NCBI RefSeq assembly: GCF_023277925.1
Contig: NZ_CP063832.1
Coordinates: 1,583,001-1,647,000 of the forward strand
Source: Pseudomonas entomophila
Lineage (GTDB): Bacteria > Pseudomonadota > Gammaproteobacteria > Pseudomonadales > Pseudomonadaceae
Direction: 5' to 3'
DNA: 64,000 bases
Positions 9,564-18,839 of this stretch are shown one piece after another; the first letter of the stretch is position 1; every line of letters begins with the position of its first letter. The notes beneath the pieces are model-generated. The model saw only the letters and a list, made by a program, of their open reading frames with translations. It had not been told where the DNA came from and made no database searches. The position numbers were made by a program, and so were the translations under genes.

Positions 9564-9669
9564 GGGGCACCTCCGGAGGACACGGGGACTCTGGAGGGGT
9601 GGGGAGCAAGTCTTATGCCACGAAAATAGGCATTGATTTTCAATGGCCTGAAACGACAAAGGCAGCGCA

Positions 9670-9687
9670 CTGGGGCCTATTCCCCAG
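9670..9687 (-). terminator. Weak hairpin between the c-di-GMP gene and the oxidase gene
   Basis: CTGGGG and CCCCAG pair around a 6-base loop about 25 bases beyond the stop of the c-di-GMP gene. There is no U-run, so terminator strength is doubtful. Confidence 0.3.
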
Positions 9688-9712
9688 CCGCTGCCCCTGA
9701 ATCGGGTGAAGC

Positions 9713-11809
9713 TCAGCTAACGGTGTGCCCGGCTTTTTTGCCGGCCTGCTCCAAGCGTTGCATGAACTGCTCGGGCGGCACCGGTTGCCCCAGCAAGTAC
9801 CCCTGCAGCGAATCGCACCCCAGGCGGGTGAGGAAATCCTGCTGACGGTCGGTCTCCACGCCTTCGGCGACGATACGCAAGCCCAGCGCCTGGCCCAGGG
9901 CGACGATGGCCGAGACAATCGCCGCATCGTCGCTGTCCTGCTCCAGGTCGCGGACGAAACCACGGTCGATCTTCAGCTCGTTGGCCGGCAGGCGCTTGAG
10001 GTACATCAGGCTGGAATAACCGGTGCCGAAGTCGTCGATGGACAGGTCGACGCCCATGTCGGACAGGCGCTGCAGCACTGTCAGGCTGGCGTCGGCGTCG
10101 CGCATGGCGGTGGTTTCGGTGATTTCCAGGGTCAGCCGGTTGGCCGGCAGGCCATTGTCGTTCAACGCCCGCGCCACGCTGTCCACCAGCCCGGCATGGC
10201 AGAACTGGATCGCCGACAGGTTGACCGCGATGCGCCAGTCGGCGTGGCCCTGGTCCATCCACTGGCGCATCTGCCGGCAGGCTTCGCCCAGCACCCACTC
10301 GCCAATGGGGATGATCAGGCCGGTCTTCTCGGCCAGGCCGATGAAGCGGTCCGGCAGCATCAGGCCATGGTGCGGGTGCTCCCAGCGCAGCAGCGCCTCG
10401 GCGCCGATGGGCTGGCGCGCCGCTGCGTCGAACTTGGGTTGGTAATGCAGGCGGAACTGGCCCTGCTCCAGTGCCGTGCGCAGGTCCTGCAGCAGTTGCA
10501 GCTGCTGGCGCGCATTGGTGTTCATCGAGGCGTCGAAGAACCTGTAGCCGTTCTTGCCGGCGCTCTTGGCGTGGTACATGGCGGCGTCGGCGTTGCGCAG
10601 CAGTTCGTGCTGGTCGGCGCCGTTGCCCGGGTACAGCACGATGCCGACACTGGCCGTCAGTTGCAGGTCGTGCTCGGCCACGCGGAATGGCCGCGACACC
10701 AGGTTGACCTGCTTGACCGCCACGCCCATGGCGTCGTCCGGCTCGCCCAGCTCGACCAGCAGCACGAACTCGTCGCCGCCGATCCGCGCCAGGGTGTCCT
10801 GGCTGTGCAGGTGCCCGCGCAGGCGTGCCGCCACCGCCTTGAGCAGCAGGTCGCCGACATGGTGGCCGAAGGCGTCGTTGACCGGCTTGAAGCCGTCCAG
10901 GTCGATGAACATCAGCGCGAAGCAGCCGCCCTGCTCGGCTACCCGGCCAATGGCCTGGTCGATGCGGTCGGCCAGTAGCGTCCGGTTGGGCAGGCCGGTC
11001 AGGGTGTCGTGCAGGGCCAGTTGAGTGAGCTCCTGGTTGGCCAGGGTCAGCGAACGCGCCAGCTCCGCCGTGCGCGCCTCCAGGCGGGCATCGAGCACCG
11101 AGGTCAGCAGCGCCACCGCCAGCACCGCCAGGGTGGTGATCAGCACCAGGTAGTCCAGGCCATCGCCGGCCAGGCCGTCGACCAGCGCACCGCAGTAACT
11201 GCCGGTGGGGAAGTTCGCCGCAGCCATGCCGGTGTAGTGCATGCCGACGATGGCGATGCCCATGACCACCGCCGCCAGCCCCCGGAACTGCCGCACGTAG
11301 GGCGTGTGCTGGCGCAGGCGGAAGGCGATCCACAGTGCGGCAGCCGAGGCACCGACGGCGATGGCCAGCGAGGCGCCGAACAGTGTCGGGTCATAGTCGA
11401 TGCCCGGCTGCATGCGCAATGCCGCCATACCGGTGTAATGCATGCAGGCGATACCGCTGCCCATGATCAGCGCGCCAAAGCCCAGTTGCATCAGTGGCAG
11501 TTTCGGCTGGCTCACCAGCCACAGGGCAAAGCCCGAGGACGCCACCGCGATCAATAGCGACAGCGCCGTCAGCGTGGTGTCGTAGCCCAGGCTGATCGGC
11601 AGGCTGAACGCCAGCATGCCGATGAAATGCATCGACCAGATGCCGATGCCCATGGCGAAGGCGCCGCCCAGCATCCACAGGTGCACCGCCCGGCCCTTGG
11701 CCGTGGCGATGCGCCCGGTGAGATCCAGGGCCGTGTAGGAGGCGAGAATGGCCACGCACAGCGAGATCAACACCAGCGAGGAGGAGTAGCTACCGATCAG
11801 CATGTGCAC
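9713..11809 (-). CDS. MHYT-GGDEF-EAL membrane c-di-GMP cyclase/phosphodiesterase
   Basis: A 698-residue inner-membrane protein. Residues 1-230 form a seven-helix MHYT sensor with MHFIGM and two MHYTGM motifs, thought to bind metal or a diatomic gas. It is followed by a GGDEF domain with an intact RIGGDEF motif and an EAL domain with EALLRW, NLSA, DDFGTGYSS and GVET all present. Both catalytic sites look intact. The inhibitory I-site RxxD upstream of GGDEF reads HSQD, so product feedback is probably lost. The layout equals that of MucR and NbdA of P. aeruginosa. The first in-frame start is GTG (11809), with ATG two codons later; the ribosome site is weak for both. It lies upstream of the giant oxidase on the same strand, but 149 bases apart. 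Confidence 0.85.
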   Translation of the reverse strand: MHMLIGSYSSSLVLISLCVAILASYTALDLTGRIATAKGRAVHLWMLGGAFAMGIGIWSMHFIGMLAFSLPISLGYDTTLTALSLLIAVASSGFALWLVSQPKLPLMQLGFGALIMGSGIACMHYTGMAALRMQPGIDYDPTLFGASLAIAVGASAAALWIAFRLRQHTPYVRQFRGLAAVVMGIAIVGMHYTGMAAANFPTGSYCGALVDGLAGDGLDYLVLITTLAVLAVALLTSVLDARLEARTAELARSLTLANQELTQLALHDTLTGLPNRTLLADRIDQAIGRVAEQGGCFALMFIDLDGFKPVNDAFGHHVGDLLLKAVAARLRGHLHSQDTLARIGGDEFVLLVELGEPDDAMGVAVKQVNLVSRPFRVAEHDLQLTASVGIVLYPGNGADQHELLRNADAAMYHAKSAGKNGYRFFDASMNTNARQQLQLLQDLRTALEQGQFRLHYQPKFDAAARQPIGAEALLRWEHPHHGLMLPDRFIGLAEKTGLIIPIGEWVLGEACRQMRQWMDQGHADWRIAVNLSAIQFCHAGLVDSVARALNDNGLPANRLTLEITETTAMRDADASLTVLQRLSDMGVDLSIDDFGTGYSSLMYLKRLPANELKIDRGFVRDLEQDSDDAAIVSAIVALGQALGLRIVAEGVETDRQQDFLTRLGCDSLQGYLLGQPVPPEQFMQRLEQAGKKAGHTVS

Positions 11810-11930
11810 ACCCAGGAGCAGGCCACGGAAGGGCCCAGAAAAAGCCGATGATTGTACTCAAGCTTTGGCGAAACGCACGGGGTTTTCACGCGGCGTAACG
11901 GATCCAATCAGGGGGGTTCACCGGGCAAGA

Positions 11931-12809
11931 TCAGGCATATGCAGCGAACGCCCGAACCAGATGGTCGATCACCACGCGCACCCGGGCGGTGTGGCGCAGG
12001 TCCTGGTGGGTCACCATCCACACTTCATAGGGCTTTGCCCGTGTGAGGTTTGGCCAGAGCCGCTGCAGGCCGTCACGCAGGCCAAGCTCCACAGGGATTT
12101 CACCAATGCCCAGGCCCTGGCCGATCGCCCGGCGCAGCATGAGGCTGGCATTGGCCGCCAGGACCACCCTGCCCTCGCCGATGGGCACGTCGACCAGGGC
12201 GGGCCGGGCCTGGTCGCGCCAGTACGGCTCGTATACCACCAGTTCATGGCCCGCGAAACTGCCGACGGCCGGCACGCCCCGGCGCTGCACATAGTCCGCC
12301 GAGGCGAACAGCCCCATGGTCCAGCTGGCCAGCTTGCGCAGGACCAGGTCGGGGTTGTCCGGGCGCAGGTTGCGGATGGCGATGTCGGTTTCGCGCTGGG
12401 ACAGGTTGACGACCTCCGAGCTGCCGCTGAGCAGCACGCGGATGTCGGGGTATGCCTGATGCAGCTCGGCCAGCGCCGGGATGACGAAATCCTGGGCCAG
12501 GGAATCGGTGGTGGCGATGCGCACTTCGCCGGCCAGTTCGTTGTCGGCGCCGCCGATGCGCCGGGTCAGTTCGAGGGCGGCCTGCTCCATCTTCAGCGCC
12601 GCTTCCACGGCTACCTCGCCGATGGCGGTCAGCTGGTAGCCGGCCGGGGTGCGCAGGAACAGGGTCGAGCCCAGGTCCGCTTCCAGCGCCGCCACCCGCC
12701 GGCCCACGGTGGCCTGGTCGACCCGCAACACCCGTGCGGCGCGGCGCAGGGTCTGTTCGCGGCTCAGGGCCAGGAGCATGCGGGCGTCGTCCCAGTTCAA
12801 ATGATTCAT
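11931..12809 (-). CDS. LysR-family transcriptional regulator
   Basis: A 292-residue LysR protein with an N-terminal winged helix-turn-helix (MNHLNWDDARMLLALSREQT..., with the recognition segment near 20-60) and a periplasmic-binding-like effector domain. The start at 12809 gives the usual family length and first residues. GAGGA abuts the ATG with no spacing, so initiation could be weak or use another codon. The longer open frame upstream translates a REP repeat and is not used. It is divergent from the quinone oxidoreductase at 12997 with 187 bases between them, the usual arrangement for a LysR protein controlling its neighbour. The effector is unknown. Confidence 0.85.
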   Translation of the reverse strand: MNHLNWDDARMLLALSREQTLRRAARVLRVDQATVGRRVAALEADLGSTLFLRTPAGYQLTAIGEVAVEAALKMEQAALELTRRIGGADNELAGEVRIATTDSLAQDFVIPALAELHQAYPDIRVLLSGSSEVVNLSQRETDIAIRNLRPDNPDLVLRKLASWTMGLFASADYVQRRGVPAVGSFAGHELVVYEPYWRDQARPALVDVPIGEGRVVLAANASLMLRRAIGQGLGIGEIPVELGLRDGLQRLWPNLTRAKPYEVWMVTHQDLRHTARVRVVIDHLVRAFAAYA

Positions 12810-12842
12810 TCCTCGCGGGGGTGTGCTGGCCGTATGGGCCTG

Positions 12843-12871
12843 TTCGCCAGCAAGGCTGGCTCCTACAGGGT
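12843..12871. repeat. REP repeat (GCCAGCAAGGCTGGC core)
   Basis: A single copy of the P. putida-type REP sits in the divergent intergenic space between the LysR gene and the quinone oxidoreductase. It has the TTCGCCAGCAAGG core followed by CTCCTACAGGG. Confidence 0.8.
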
Positions 12872-12996
12872 CATGTTGCCTGAAGCAATTTCGCAACGCT
12901 GCGCCGCAAAATCGCCGCGCGACCCCATTGTGGTTGTTCCCTACCCTGTCATCCAGCGGGCCAACCAGGCCCTTGTTCAGAATGACAGAGGTGCCC

Positions 12997-14013
12997 ATGC
13001 GTCACATCATCCCGTCCCACATGACCGCCATCGACATCACTCAACCCGGTGGCCCGCAGGTCCTGCAACCCACCACTCGCGAAACGCCGCGCCCAGGCCC
13101 ACGGGAAGTGCTGGTGCAGGTCCATGCCGCTGGCGTCAACGGCCCGGACCTGCTGCAACGCAAGGGCCTGTACGCGCCACCGCCCGGCGCCTCGGATATT
13201 CCAGGCCTGGAGATCGCCGGCAGGGTCGTCGCCGTCGGTGAACAGGTCAGTCGCTTCGTCATCGGCGACGCGGTCATCGCCCTCGTGCCGGGCGGCGGCT
13301 ACGCAGCGTACGCGGTGGCCGACGAGCGCACCAGCGCACCGCTGCCGCATACCCTCACCATGGTCGAGGGCGCGGCGCTGCCGGAAACCTTCATGACCGT
13401 CTGGGTCAACCTGTTCCAGCGCGGGGGGTTCAAGGCGGGCGAATCGGTGCTGATCCACGGTGGCGCCTCGGGCATCGGCACCACCGCCACGCAACTGGCC
13501 AAGGCCTTCGGCGCCTCGAAGATTTTCACCACGGTCAATGGGGCCGGGCAACAGGCCGCCAGCCTCGACCTGGGCGCCGACCTGGCCATCGACTACACCC
13601 GCGAAGACTTCGTCGAGCAGGTGCTGCGGCATACCGACGGCCAGGGCGTGGATGTGATCGTCGACATCATCGCCGGTGACTACGTCGCCCGGAACTTCAA
13701 GGCCGCGGCCATGGATGGGCGCATCGTGCAGATCGGCGTGGTCAAGGGCCCAGCCACCGAAGTGGACCTGTTCCCCCTGCTGGTCAAGCGCCTGACCCAT
13801 ATCGGCTCGACCCTGCGCGCGCGCAGCATCGACGACAAAGCCTCGATCCTCGCCGATTTGCAGGCCAGGGCATGGCCCCATGTACACAGCGGTGCGGTGA
13901 AACCGCTGATCCACGCGACCTTCCCGCTGGCCGCCGCGCGCCAGGCCCATGAGCTGATGGAGTCTGGCCAGCATATCGGCAAGGTGGTGCTGAGCGTGGC
14001 ACACCAGGGCTGA
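12997..14013 (+). CDS. NAD(P)H quinone oxidoreductase, PIG3 family (MDR superfamily)
   Basis: A 338-residue zinc-free medium-chain dehydrogenase. It has an N-terminal GroES-like part (VNGPDLLQRKGLYAPP) and a Rossmann part with the nucleotide motif HGGASGIGTTATQLA near residues 153-167. The family reduces quinones or other enones with NADPH and is linked to oxidative stress. The ATG at 12997 follows AGAGGT with good spacing; an ATG at 13021 is the next candidate. The gene is alone on its strand and divergent from the LysR gene, its probable regulator. Confidence 0.85.
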   Translation: MRHIIPSHMTAIDITQPGGPQVLQPTTRETPRPGPREVLVQVHAAGVNGPDLLQRKGLYAPPPGASDIPGLEIAGRVVAVGEQVSRFVIGDAVIALVPGGGYAAYAVADERTSAPLPHTLTMVEGAALPETFMTVWVNLFQRGGFKAGESVLIHGGASGIGTTATQLAKAFGASKIFTTVNGAGQQAASLDLGADLAIDYTREDFVEQVLRHTDGQGVDVIVDIIAGDYVARNFKAAAMDGRIVQIGVVKGPATEVDLFPLLVKRLTHIGSTLRARSIDDKASILADLQARAWPHVHSGAVKPLIHATFPLAAARQAHELMESGQHIGKVVLSVAHQG

Positions 14014-14272
14014 AGCGATCAGCCCAACGCGCCACTGCCCAGGGCGATCCTGATCGCCTGGGCGGTGGCGGCCACGCCAACCCAGGGCCCGCCCAGTAGC
14101 CGTTACGGCTGCTTTCCGGCTTGGTCTTTCAGTATCGAAGCTCGCGCCGCCCAGGTTTTAGGGAAATCCAGAAGAAGACTTCCCAAGTCGGGTGACGGCC
14201 TCATGGGCGACTATTCCTTTACGAAATGCACCTATGTGAAGTCCAGACAAAGCAAATGTCTTCACTCAACCT

Positions 14273-17116
14273 CTAGGGTATGTACTGCGCATTAACACTA
14301 TGCACATAAGAAGTTCTCCCTTGAATAAATATTTTTAGCGCAAAACTTCTTGGAGCATAGGAGGTGGTCAGCGTCCACGTTATCCCTTCGTTCAAGTAAA
14401 CCAATCTACCGAGGTCTGGCCTCGACGTTAACCACGGGACATCATCAACTTCCAACTTAGCCTGTAAAGCAAGATCGCGTATAGGGCTGCCAGGCCTAGG
14501 CTCAACCGACAACGCAAGCTCAGTATCTTCACGAAACAATACTGGGTGAACGCCATCGTAGGGTTCACCATTAACCTTGATCTCTAATTCATCAAGAAAT
14601 CTTGCCGACGCTAGCACTATATTTTCCCAGCTAAAACCCTTGAATCCCACCATATGAAAATCAAGTCCAAATAGGCCACTGGTGCCCTTCTTACCACTGA
14701 TCTCCCATTCCAACCCCTCCTCCGTCATACAGCGTTCTTCGCCGTAGTCCGGCTCGACTTCCACATTCACCTTAGGCAGGCCGCCTTCCTTGAAGCCCAG
14801 GCTGACGGGGCCATCCCCCAACAGCAGCGCACTATCACGTTTCGGCTTGACTTTTAGAGAATATTTTACGCCTCGTAACAGTATCGGTTTCAACGGCCAA
14901 AGCACGGTACTGAGTGTGACATTCACTTCATCAATCAAGTTTTCCGACCGCAATATCGCGTCCCTCGAGACAGTCGTCACGAACCCCGGCATTTGAATAT
15001 CAAGTCCGAATGTACCCCTGGCCGTACCCTTTACCTCCCACTCCAACCCGCTTGCGGTCAGGGCCCTCTCTTCCTTGTAGGGCGGAGATGCCGGCACCTG
15101 ACTCGCGTCGGTCAGGCTTTTAGCTATGAAATCCAATTTGCATTTTTCGCCCAGGCTCGCCAGTGGGCTGCTGGGCTCGACCCTGATCTTGCGCGACTTC
15201 TCTAGATGGAAGATCAACAGATCATTCCCCGTATCGCCATCGACCATCACCGTCACTTCGTCACTTAAATTCGGTGACAGCAGCACCACCCTCGTCAACG
15301 TCGTCTTGCCCTCAAAGCTCTCGACGTGAATCGCCAGGCTCAAGCTGCCACTGACGCTCGCCCCCGTCAGTGTCCAGCTCAGCCCCTCTGCGGTCATTTC
15401 CTGCATGGCGGCATAGTCTGGATTCGCGGGTACCTGCCCTTGCTGCAACTCTTCGCTGGCAAAGGTGATCCAGCCCTTGAGCGTTGTGCCTCCCAAGCCA
15501 CTGTTCGGTTGCGGCTTCAGCTTGATCATGAGCGGTGTGTTGCGACGCAAGACCAGCATGTCATCGCCTAACGGGATATCACTGTCGTCGATGAATACCT
15601 GCGCTTCCTTGTCCAGCTCGCTGAACAGCGCCAGCGCCTCTGGTAGAGCCAGACCAGCGGTGAAGCCAGGCATCTCGACCCGCAGGCCAAAGCGGCCGCC
15701 GTTACCCGTGATCAGGGGGGTGAGCGCCCACTCGACGCCCCCCTCCGTTACCTCGCCTGTCTCGCTGCCGTAGGCCGGGATGGCGGGCGCCTGGCTTGCC
15801 GGGAAGCGGCTTTCGATTTCGTTGAAATGCAATTTGGCGGTCAGTTTCATCTGGGCCAGCGGGCTCCCTGGCTTCGGCACGATGCGTACGGCCTTGGCCA
15901 CCCCACGGTGGAAGATGGGCCACTGAACCTGCGGGTCGACATCGACGTTGAGCTCGGCTTCGTCAGCCAGCTGGGTCGACATCTGCACCCCGGGCAGCTG
16001 AAATGGCATCTCAAGCTCCGGCACTGTCGCCTCCAGGGCGAACACGCCACTTTCGGTGCCGCCAGTCACATCCCAGCTGAGCCCGTCCACGCCCATCACC
16101 TGCGCACCCTTTGGCATGAAATCGATGCCCAGTTGCTGGCTCTCCGCTCGCCAGCCCAACGTGACCGACTTGCCGATAAAGTAACTCGTGTCGAGTTTGG
16201 GCTTGATGACCAGCTGGTACTTGCCCGCGCGGTTCAGGCGCATCCCCAGCGCCGAAGGTTCCGTGACCGGGCCATCCAACGCCCGCAGCTCCACCGTCAG
16301 CTCGTCAGCCCAAGGGCTTTCGAGAAACGCCAAGATCGTGACCTCTTGGCAGCTCGACTGCTGCAGCGCATCCTCGCAAGTGGCCGTGAACATCAAGCCC
16401 TTACGATCCCCCACTTCTTCCGCCGTGGGCTTGTACACCAGCTTCGACTCACCGCTCGCGTCGGTCGGGATGCGCTGGTACTCCTTGCCTGCGAGGTACC
16501 ACACCACCATCGCATCCTGCAGGGCGTGTGACTCATCGAAGGGGGTCTTCACCGTGGCCGTCAGGGTGGTGCTGTTCCCGCTCTCGACAATCGGCACGAT
16601 CCCGTCCCATGTCAACTCAGTGATGCCGTGGCGAAAGTGGCCCACGCTGGCTTCGATCAAGTACTTGGGCGCCTGCCAGTAGCTGCTCAAGGCTACCGTC
16701 ACATCACCGGATTTCAGGTGCTCGCCAGCGCGCGCCGACAACTGCCACTTCGTGCCATCACCAGTTCCCTTTCTCTGTGCCTGCTGGCGTTCACCGGCGA
16801 GCAGAACCTGGTAGCCGTCTTCCCCATCGCCGTCATCGTCGACAAATTGAGGGGTAGCGCTCAAGCCGTAGCCGCCTGGAGCAGTGTCACTGGGCGCCAC
16901 CCAGCGCAGCCCGAGTTTCTGCCCTATCCAGCTACTGCCATCCGGCGCTCTGACTTGCAGCTCATGTTCGGCACCGTGACACAGCTTCAGCGGCGTTGTC
17001 GTCTGGACGACATCCTCGGAGCCATCCGGCTTGAACAGGACCAACCGCAAAGGCGAAATGGCCGCTTCGTGGGTTTGGAGTGAAGTGAGCGTTTGGGGGA
17101 CTTCGTTCTTGGTCAT
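14273..17116 (-). CDS. Large Ig-like repeat protein of unknown function
   Basis: 947 residues, no signal peptide or membrane segment, not recognised. Residues 1-267 include a DDDGDGED acidic turn (about 93-100) and a Big_1/Ig-like stretch (about 165-265). From 268 to the end there are six degenerate repeats: 268-382, 383-500, 501-616, 617-726, 727-840 and 841-947 (107-118 residues each). Each opens with (L/A)xDExxV, has a PKPGSPL-like turn, then a xxxMTxEGLxWxxTG signature and FGLxxxMPGF. This suggests repeated beta-sandwich modules. GGAG lies seven bases before the ATG. The 3' half of the gene is visibly AT-richer than the 5' half and than the flanks, suggesting transfer or relaxed selection. 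Possible roles are adhesin, secreted effector or scaffold; none is supported directly. Confidence 0.6.
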   Translation of the reverse strand: MTKNEVPQTLTSLQTHEAAISPLRLVLFKPDGSEDVVQTTTPLKLCHGAEHELQVRAPDGSSWIGQKLGLRWVAPSDTAPGGYGLSATPQFVDDDGDGEDGYQVLLAGERQQAQRKGTGDGTKWQLSARAGEHLKSGDVTVALSSYWQAPKYLIEASVGHFRHGITELTWDGIVPIVESGNSTTLTATVKTPFDESHALQDAMVVWYLAGKEYQRIPTDASGESKLVYKPTAEEVGDRKGLMFTATCEDALQQSSCQEVTILAFLESPWADELTVELRALDGPVTEPSALGMRLNRAGKYQLVIKPKLDTSYFIGKSVTLGWRAESQQLGIDFMPKGAQVMGVDGLSWDVTGGTESGVFALEATVPELEMPFQLPGVQMSTQLADEAELNVDVDPQVQWPIFHRGVAKAVRIVPKPGSPLAQMKLTAKLHFNEIESRFPASQAPAIPAYGSETGEVTEGGVEWALTPLITGNGGRFGLRVEMPGFTAGLALPEALALFSELDKEAQVFIDDSDIPLGDDMLVLRRNTPLMIKLKPQPNSGLGGTTLKGWITFASEELQQGQVPANPDYAAMQEMTAEGLSWTLTGASVSGSLSLAIHVESFEGKTTLTRVVLLSPNLSDEVTVMVDGDTGNDLLIFHLEKSRKIRVEPSSPLASLGEKCKLDFIAKSLTDASQVPASPPYKEERALTASGLEWEVKGTARGTFGLDIQMPGFVTTVSRDAILRSENLIDEVNVTLSTVLWPLKPILLRGVKYSLKVKPKRDSALLLGDGPVSLGFKEGGLPKVNVEVEPDYGEERCMTEEGLEWEISGKKGTSGLFGLDFHMVGFKGFSWENIVLASARFLDELEIKVNGEPYDGVHPVLFREDTELALSVEPRPGSPIRDLALQAKLEVDDVPWLTSRPDLGRLVYLNEGITWTLTTSYAPRSFALKIFIQGRTSYVHSVNAQYIP

Positions 17117-17304
17117 TGCGATCTCCGGCCGGCGTCTGCACCGTGTGACGAAGACCTTAGCGAACGTGCCTGGCCAGCGAAACTGGCAGAAATGCTAGGT
17201 ATCCAGCCTGTGAAGGCTCAGCTGTTCCCTGCCCGAGGCGTGGTCGGCGTGCATCCTGCGAGGTGTTTTGGCCGGCAACGATCGTGAAATGCGAGCAGAG
17301 CACG

Positions 17305-17868
17305 CTAGCCGAGCGCAGCCGGCGTATCGACGTCGCGCAATACCCCGGCGTCGCTCACCTCGACCACCCGCCAGTGTTGCCGATGCCGTTGCAGCACCGA
17401 ACGCGCGCCCGCGTCACCCGCCAACTGGGCCAGTTCAGGCCAGTAGCTGCGCCCGAACAGCACCGGATGCCCATTCTGCCCCTGATGACGTGGCACCACG
17501 ATGGCCGTTGCACTGGCCGCTTCGATCAGGTGCCGGAAGGTCTGCGCCTGAACCCAGGGCATGTCGCCCAGCACGATGGCCACGGCTTCGGCGGCGCAAT
17601 CGTCGAGCGACGCGGCACCGGCCGCCAAGCTATGGCCCATGCCATGTCCCGCCTCGGGGCTGGCGACGATGCGACAACCCGCGGGCAGCTCCAGGTCCTC
17701 GCCCTGCTCGCCAGCACGCAACACCACGCGCACTTCGTCGAACACCGCCAAGGCGCGTTCGACACTGTGCTGCAACAGGCTGCGGCCATCGGCCAGCAAC
17801 GCGCGACGCTTGTCAGCACCGAAGCGCGAACCTTGCCCCGCCGCCAATACCAGCGCGACGACGCTCAC
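17305..17868 (-). CDS. MocA-like molybdenum cofactor cytidylyltransferase
   Basis: 187 residues of the MobA/MocA nucleotidyltransferase fold. The glycine-rich LAAGQGSRFGADK (8-20) is the nucleotide-binding loop, and LGDMP (about 98-102) carries the metal-binding aspartate. MocA enzymes attach CMP to molybdopterin to make the cofactor used by xanthine-oxidase-family enzymes, which fits its place as last gene of the molybdenum hydroxylase operon. It starts with GTG, overlapping the XdhC stop by four bases (GTGA), so translation is probably coupled. Confidence 0.8.
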   Translation of the reverse strand: MSVVALVLAAGQGSRFGADKRRALLADGRSLLQHSVERALAVFDEVRVVLRAGEQGEDLELPAGCRIVASPEAGHGMGHSLAAGAASLDDCAAEAVAIVLGDMPWVQAQTFRHLIEAASATAIVVPRHQGQNGHPVLFGRSYWPELAQLAGDAGARSVLQRHRQHWRVVEVSDAGVLRDVDTPAALG

Positions 17869-18836
17869 AATGCCTCGCGGGCAATGCCACTGCGGGTACG
17901 CAGGATATCGGCGAGCACTGCCAGGGCGATCTCGGCCGGGGTCTTGCTGCCCAGGTTGAGGCCAATGGGCGCGTGGATGCGTGCCATCTGCGTGTCGTCC
18001 AGCCCGCCGATACGGCGCAGGCGCTCGCGGCGCTTGGCGGAGGTTGCGCGCGAGCCCATCACGCCTATATAGAAAGCTTCGGTCTGTACGGCTTCGAGCA
18101 TGGCCAGGTCATCGATCTTCGGGTCGTGGGTGAGCGCCACCACCGCAGTGTCGCGGTGGCAGCCACCGTTGGCGATGAACACCGACGGCAGCTCACGGCG
18201 GATTTCTACCCCGTCGAGCACCACGTTGTCCATCACCTCGTCCCGGGGGTCGCACAGCACCACCTCGAACCCCAGGCCCTTGCCGAACTCGGCGCAGAAC
18301 TGCGCGACGCTGGAATAGCCCGCCAGCAACAGGCGCTGGGCGGCGCCGACGCGCAAACGCACCCGGCCCTCGCCCTGCTCCACCCGTGGCCCCTGGCTGT
18401 GGTCGTCGCACACCTGGCGTTGGCCGGTGCTCAGGTCGACCTCGCGCAGCAGGCGACGGCGCCCGCGCAGCGCCGCCTCCAGTTCACCGAGGTGGGCCTG
18501 GGTGGCACAGTCGCCGGGCAGGTTCTCCACCAGCACGTCGAGGATGCCGCCACAGGGCAGGCGAATATTCGAGCGGCTGTCGCTGCCGTCGCCATAGCGC
18601 ACCACAGCCACCGCCTCGACGAACTCGCCGGCGGCAACGCGTTCGAGAAAGTCCTCCTCGACGCAGCCCCCGGACAGCGAACCGACCCAGTGCCCGTGAT
18701 CGTTGACCGCCAGCAGCGAGCCCGGCGCACGTGGCGCCGAGCCGTAGGTGCAAAGCACCGTGCACAACCAGACGCGCAAGCCATCGCGCGACCACTGCGC
18801 CGCCTGTTGCACCACCTGCAGGTCAAGATGCTGCAC
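17865..18836 (-). CDS. xdhC: XdhC/CoxI-family molybdenum enzyme maturation factor
   Basis: 323 residues. The N-terminal XdhC domain has TYGSAPRAPGSLL and GSLSGGCVE (about 30-60). The C-terminal Rossmann-like half has VALTHDPKIDD, GVMGSRATSAKR and the closing INLGSKTPAEIALAVLADI-like segment. XdhC proteins bind molybdenum cofactor, promote its sulfuration and insert it into xanthine-oxidase-type subunits. It sits three bases after the cytochrome gene and overlaps the cytidylyltransferase gene. It is a maturation factor, not a structural subunit. Confidence 0.85.
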   Translation of the reverse strand: MQHLDLQVVQQAAQWSRDGLRVWLCTVLCTYGSAPRAPGSLLAVNDHGHWVGSLSGGCVEEDFLERVAAGEFVEAVAVVRYGDGSDSRSNIRLPCGGILDVLVENLPGDCATQAHLGELEAALRGRRRLLREVDLSTGQRQVCDDHSQGPRVEQGEGRVRLRVGAAQRLLLAGYSSVAQFCAEFGKGLGFEVVLCDPRDEVMDNVVLDGVEIRRELPSVFIANGGCHRDTAVVALTHDPKIDDLAMLEAVQTEAFYIGVMGSRATSAKRRERLRRIGGLDDTQMARIHAPIGLNLGSKTPAEIALAVLADILRTRSGIAREAL

Positions 18837-18839
18837 GGG

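Noticed and set aside
5520..9629. Very long open frame on the forward strand (over 1300 codons), with another at 3624-5489, opposite the multicopper oxidase gene
   Set aside because: It mirrors GC-rich codon use of the oxidase gene, has Ala/Val/Gly/His-rich low-information sequence and no domain. The oxidase on the other strand has signal peptide, ribosome site and copper motifs.
12823..12996. N-terminal extensions of the quinone oxidoreductase and of the divergent LysR protein
   Set aside because: Both would translate the REP repeat at 12843-12871; internal ATGs at 12997 and 12809 give family-typical N-termini.
14019..14102. Reverse-strand C-terminal-like peptide RLLGGPWVGVAATAQAI... ending at a stop near 14019, possible gene remnant
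   Set aside because: Only 27 codons, preceded at once by a stop, and overlapping a GGCGATC-CT-GATCGCC stem; too little to call a pseudogene.
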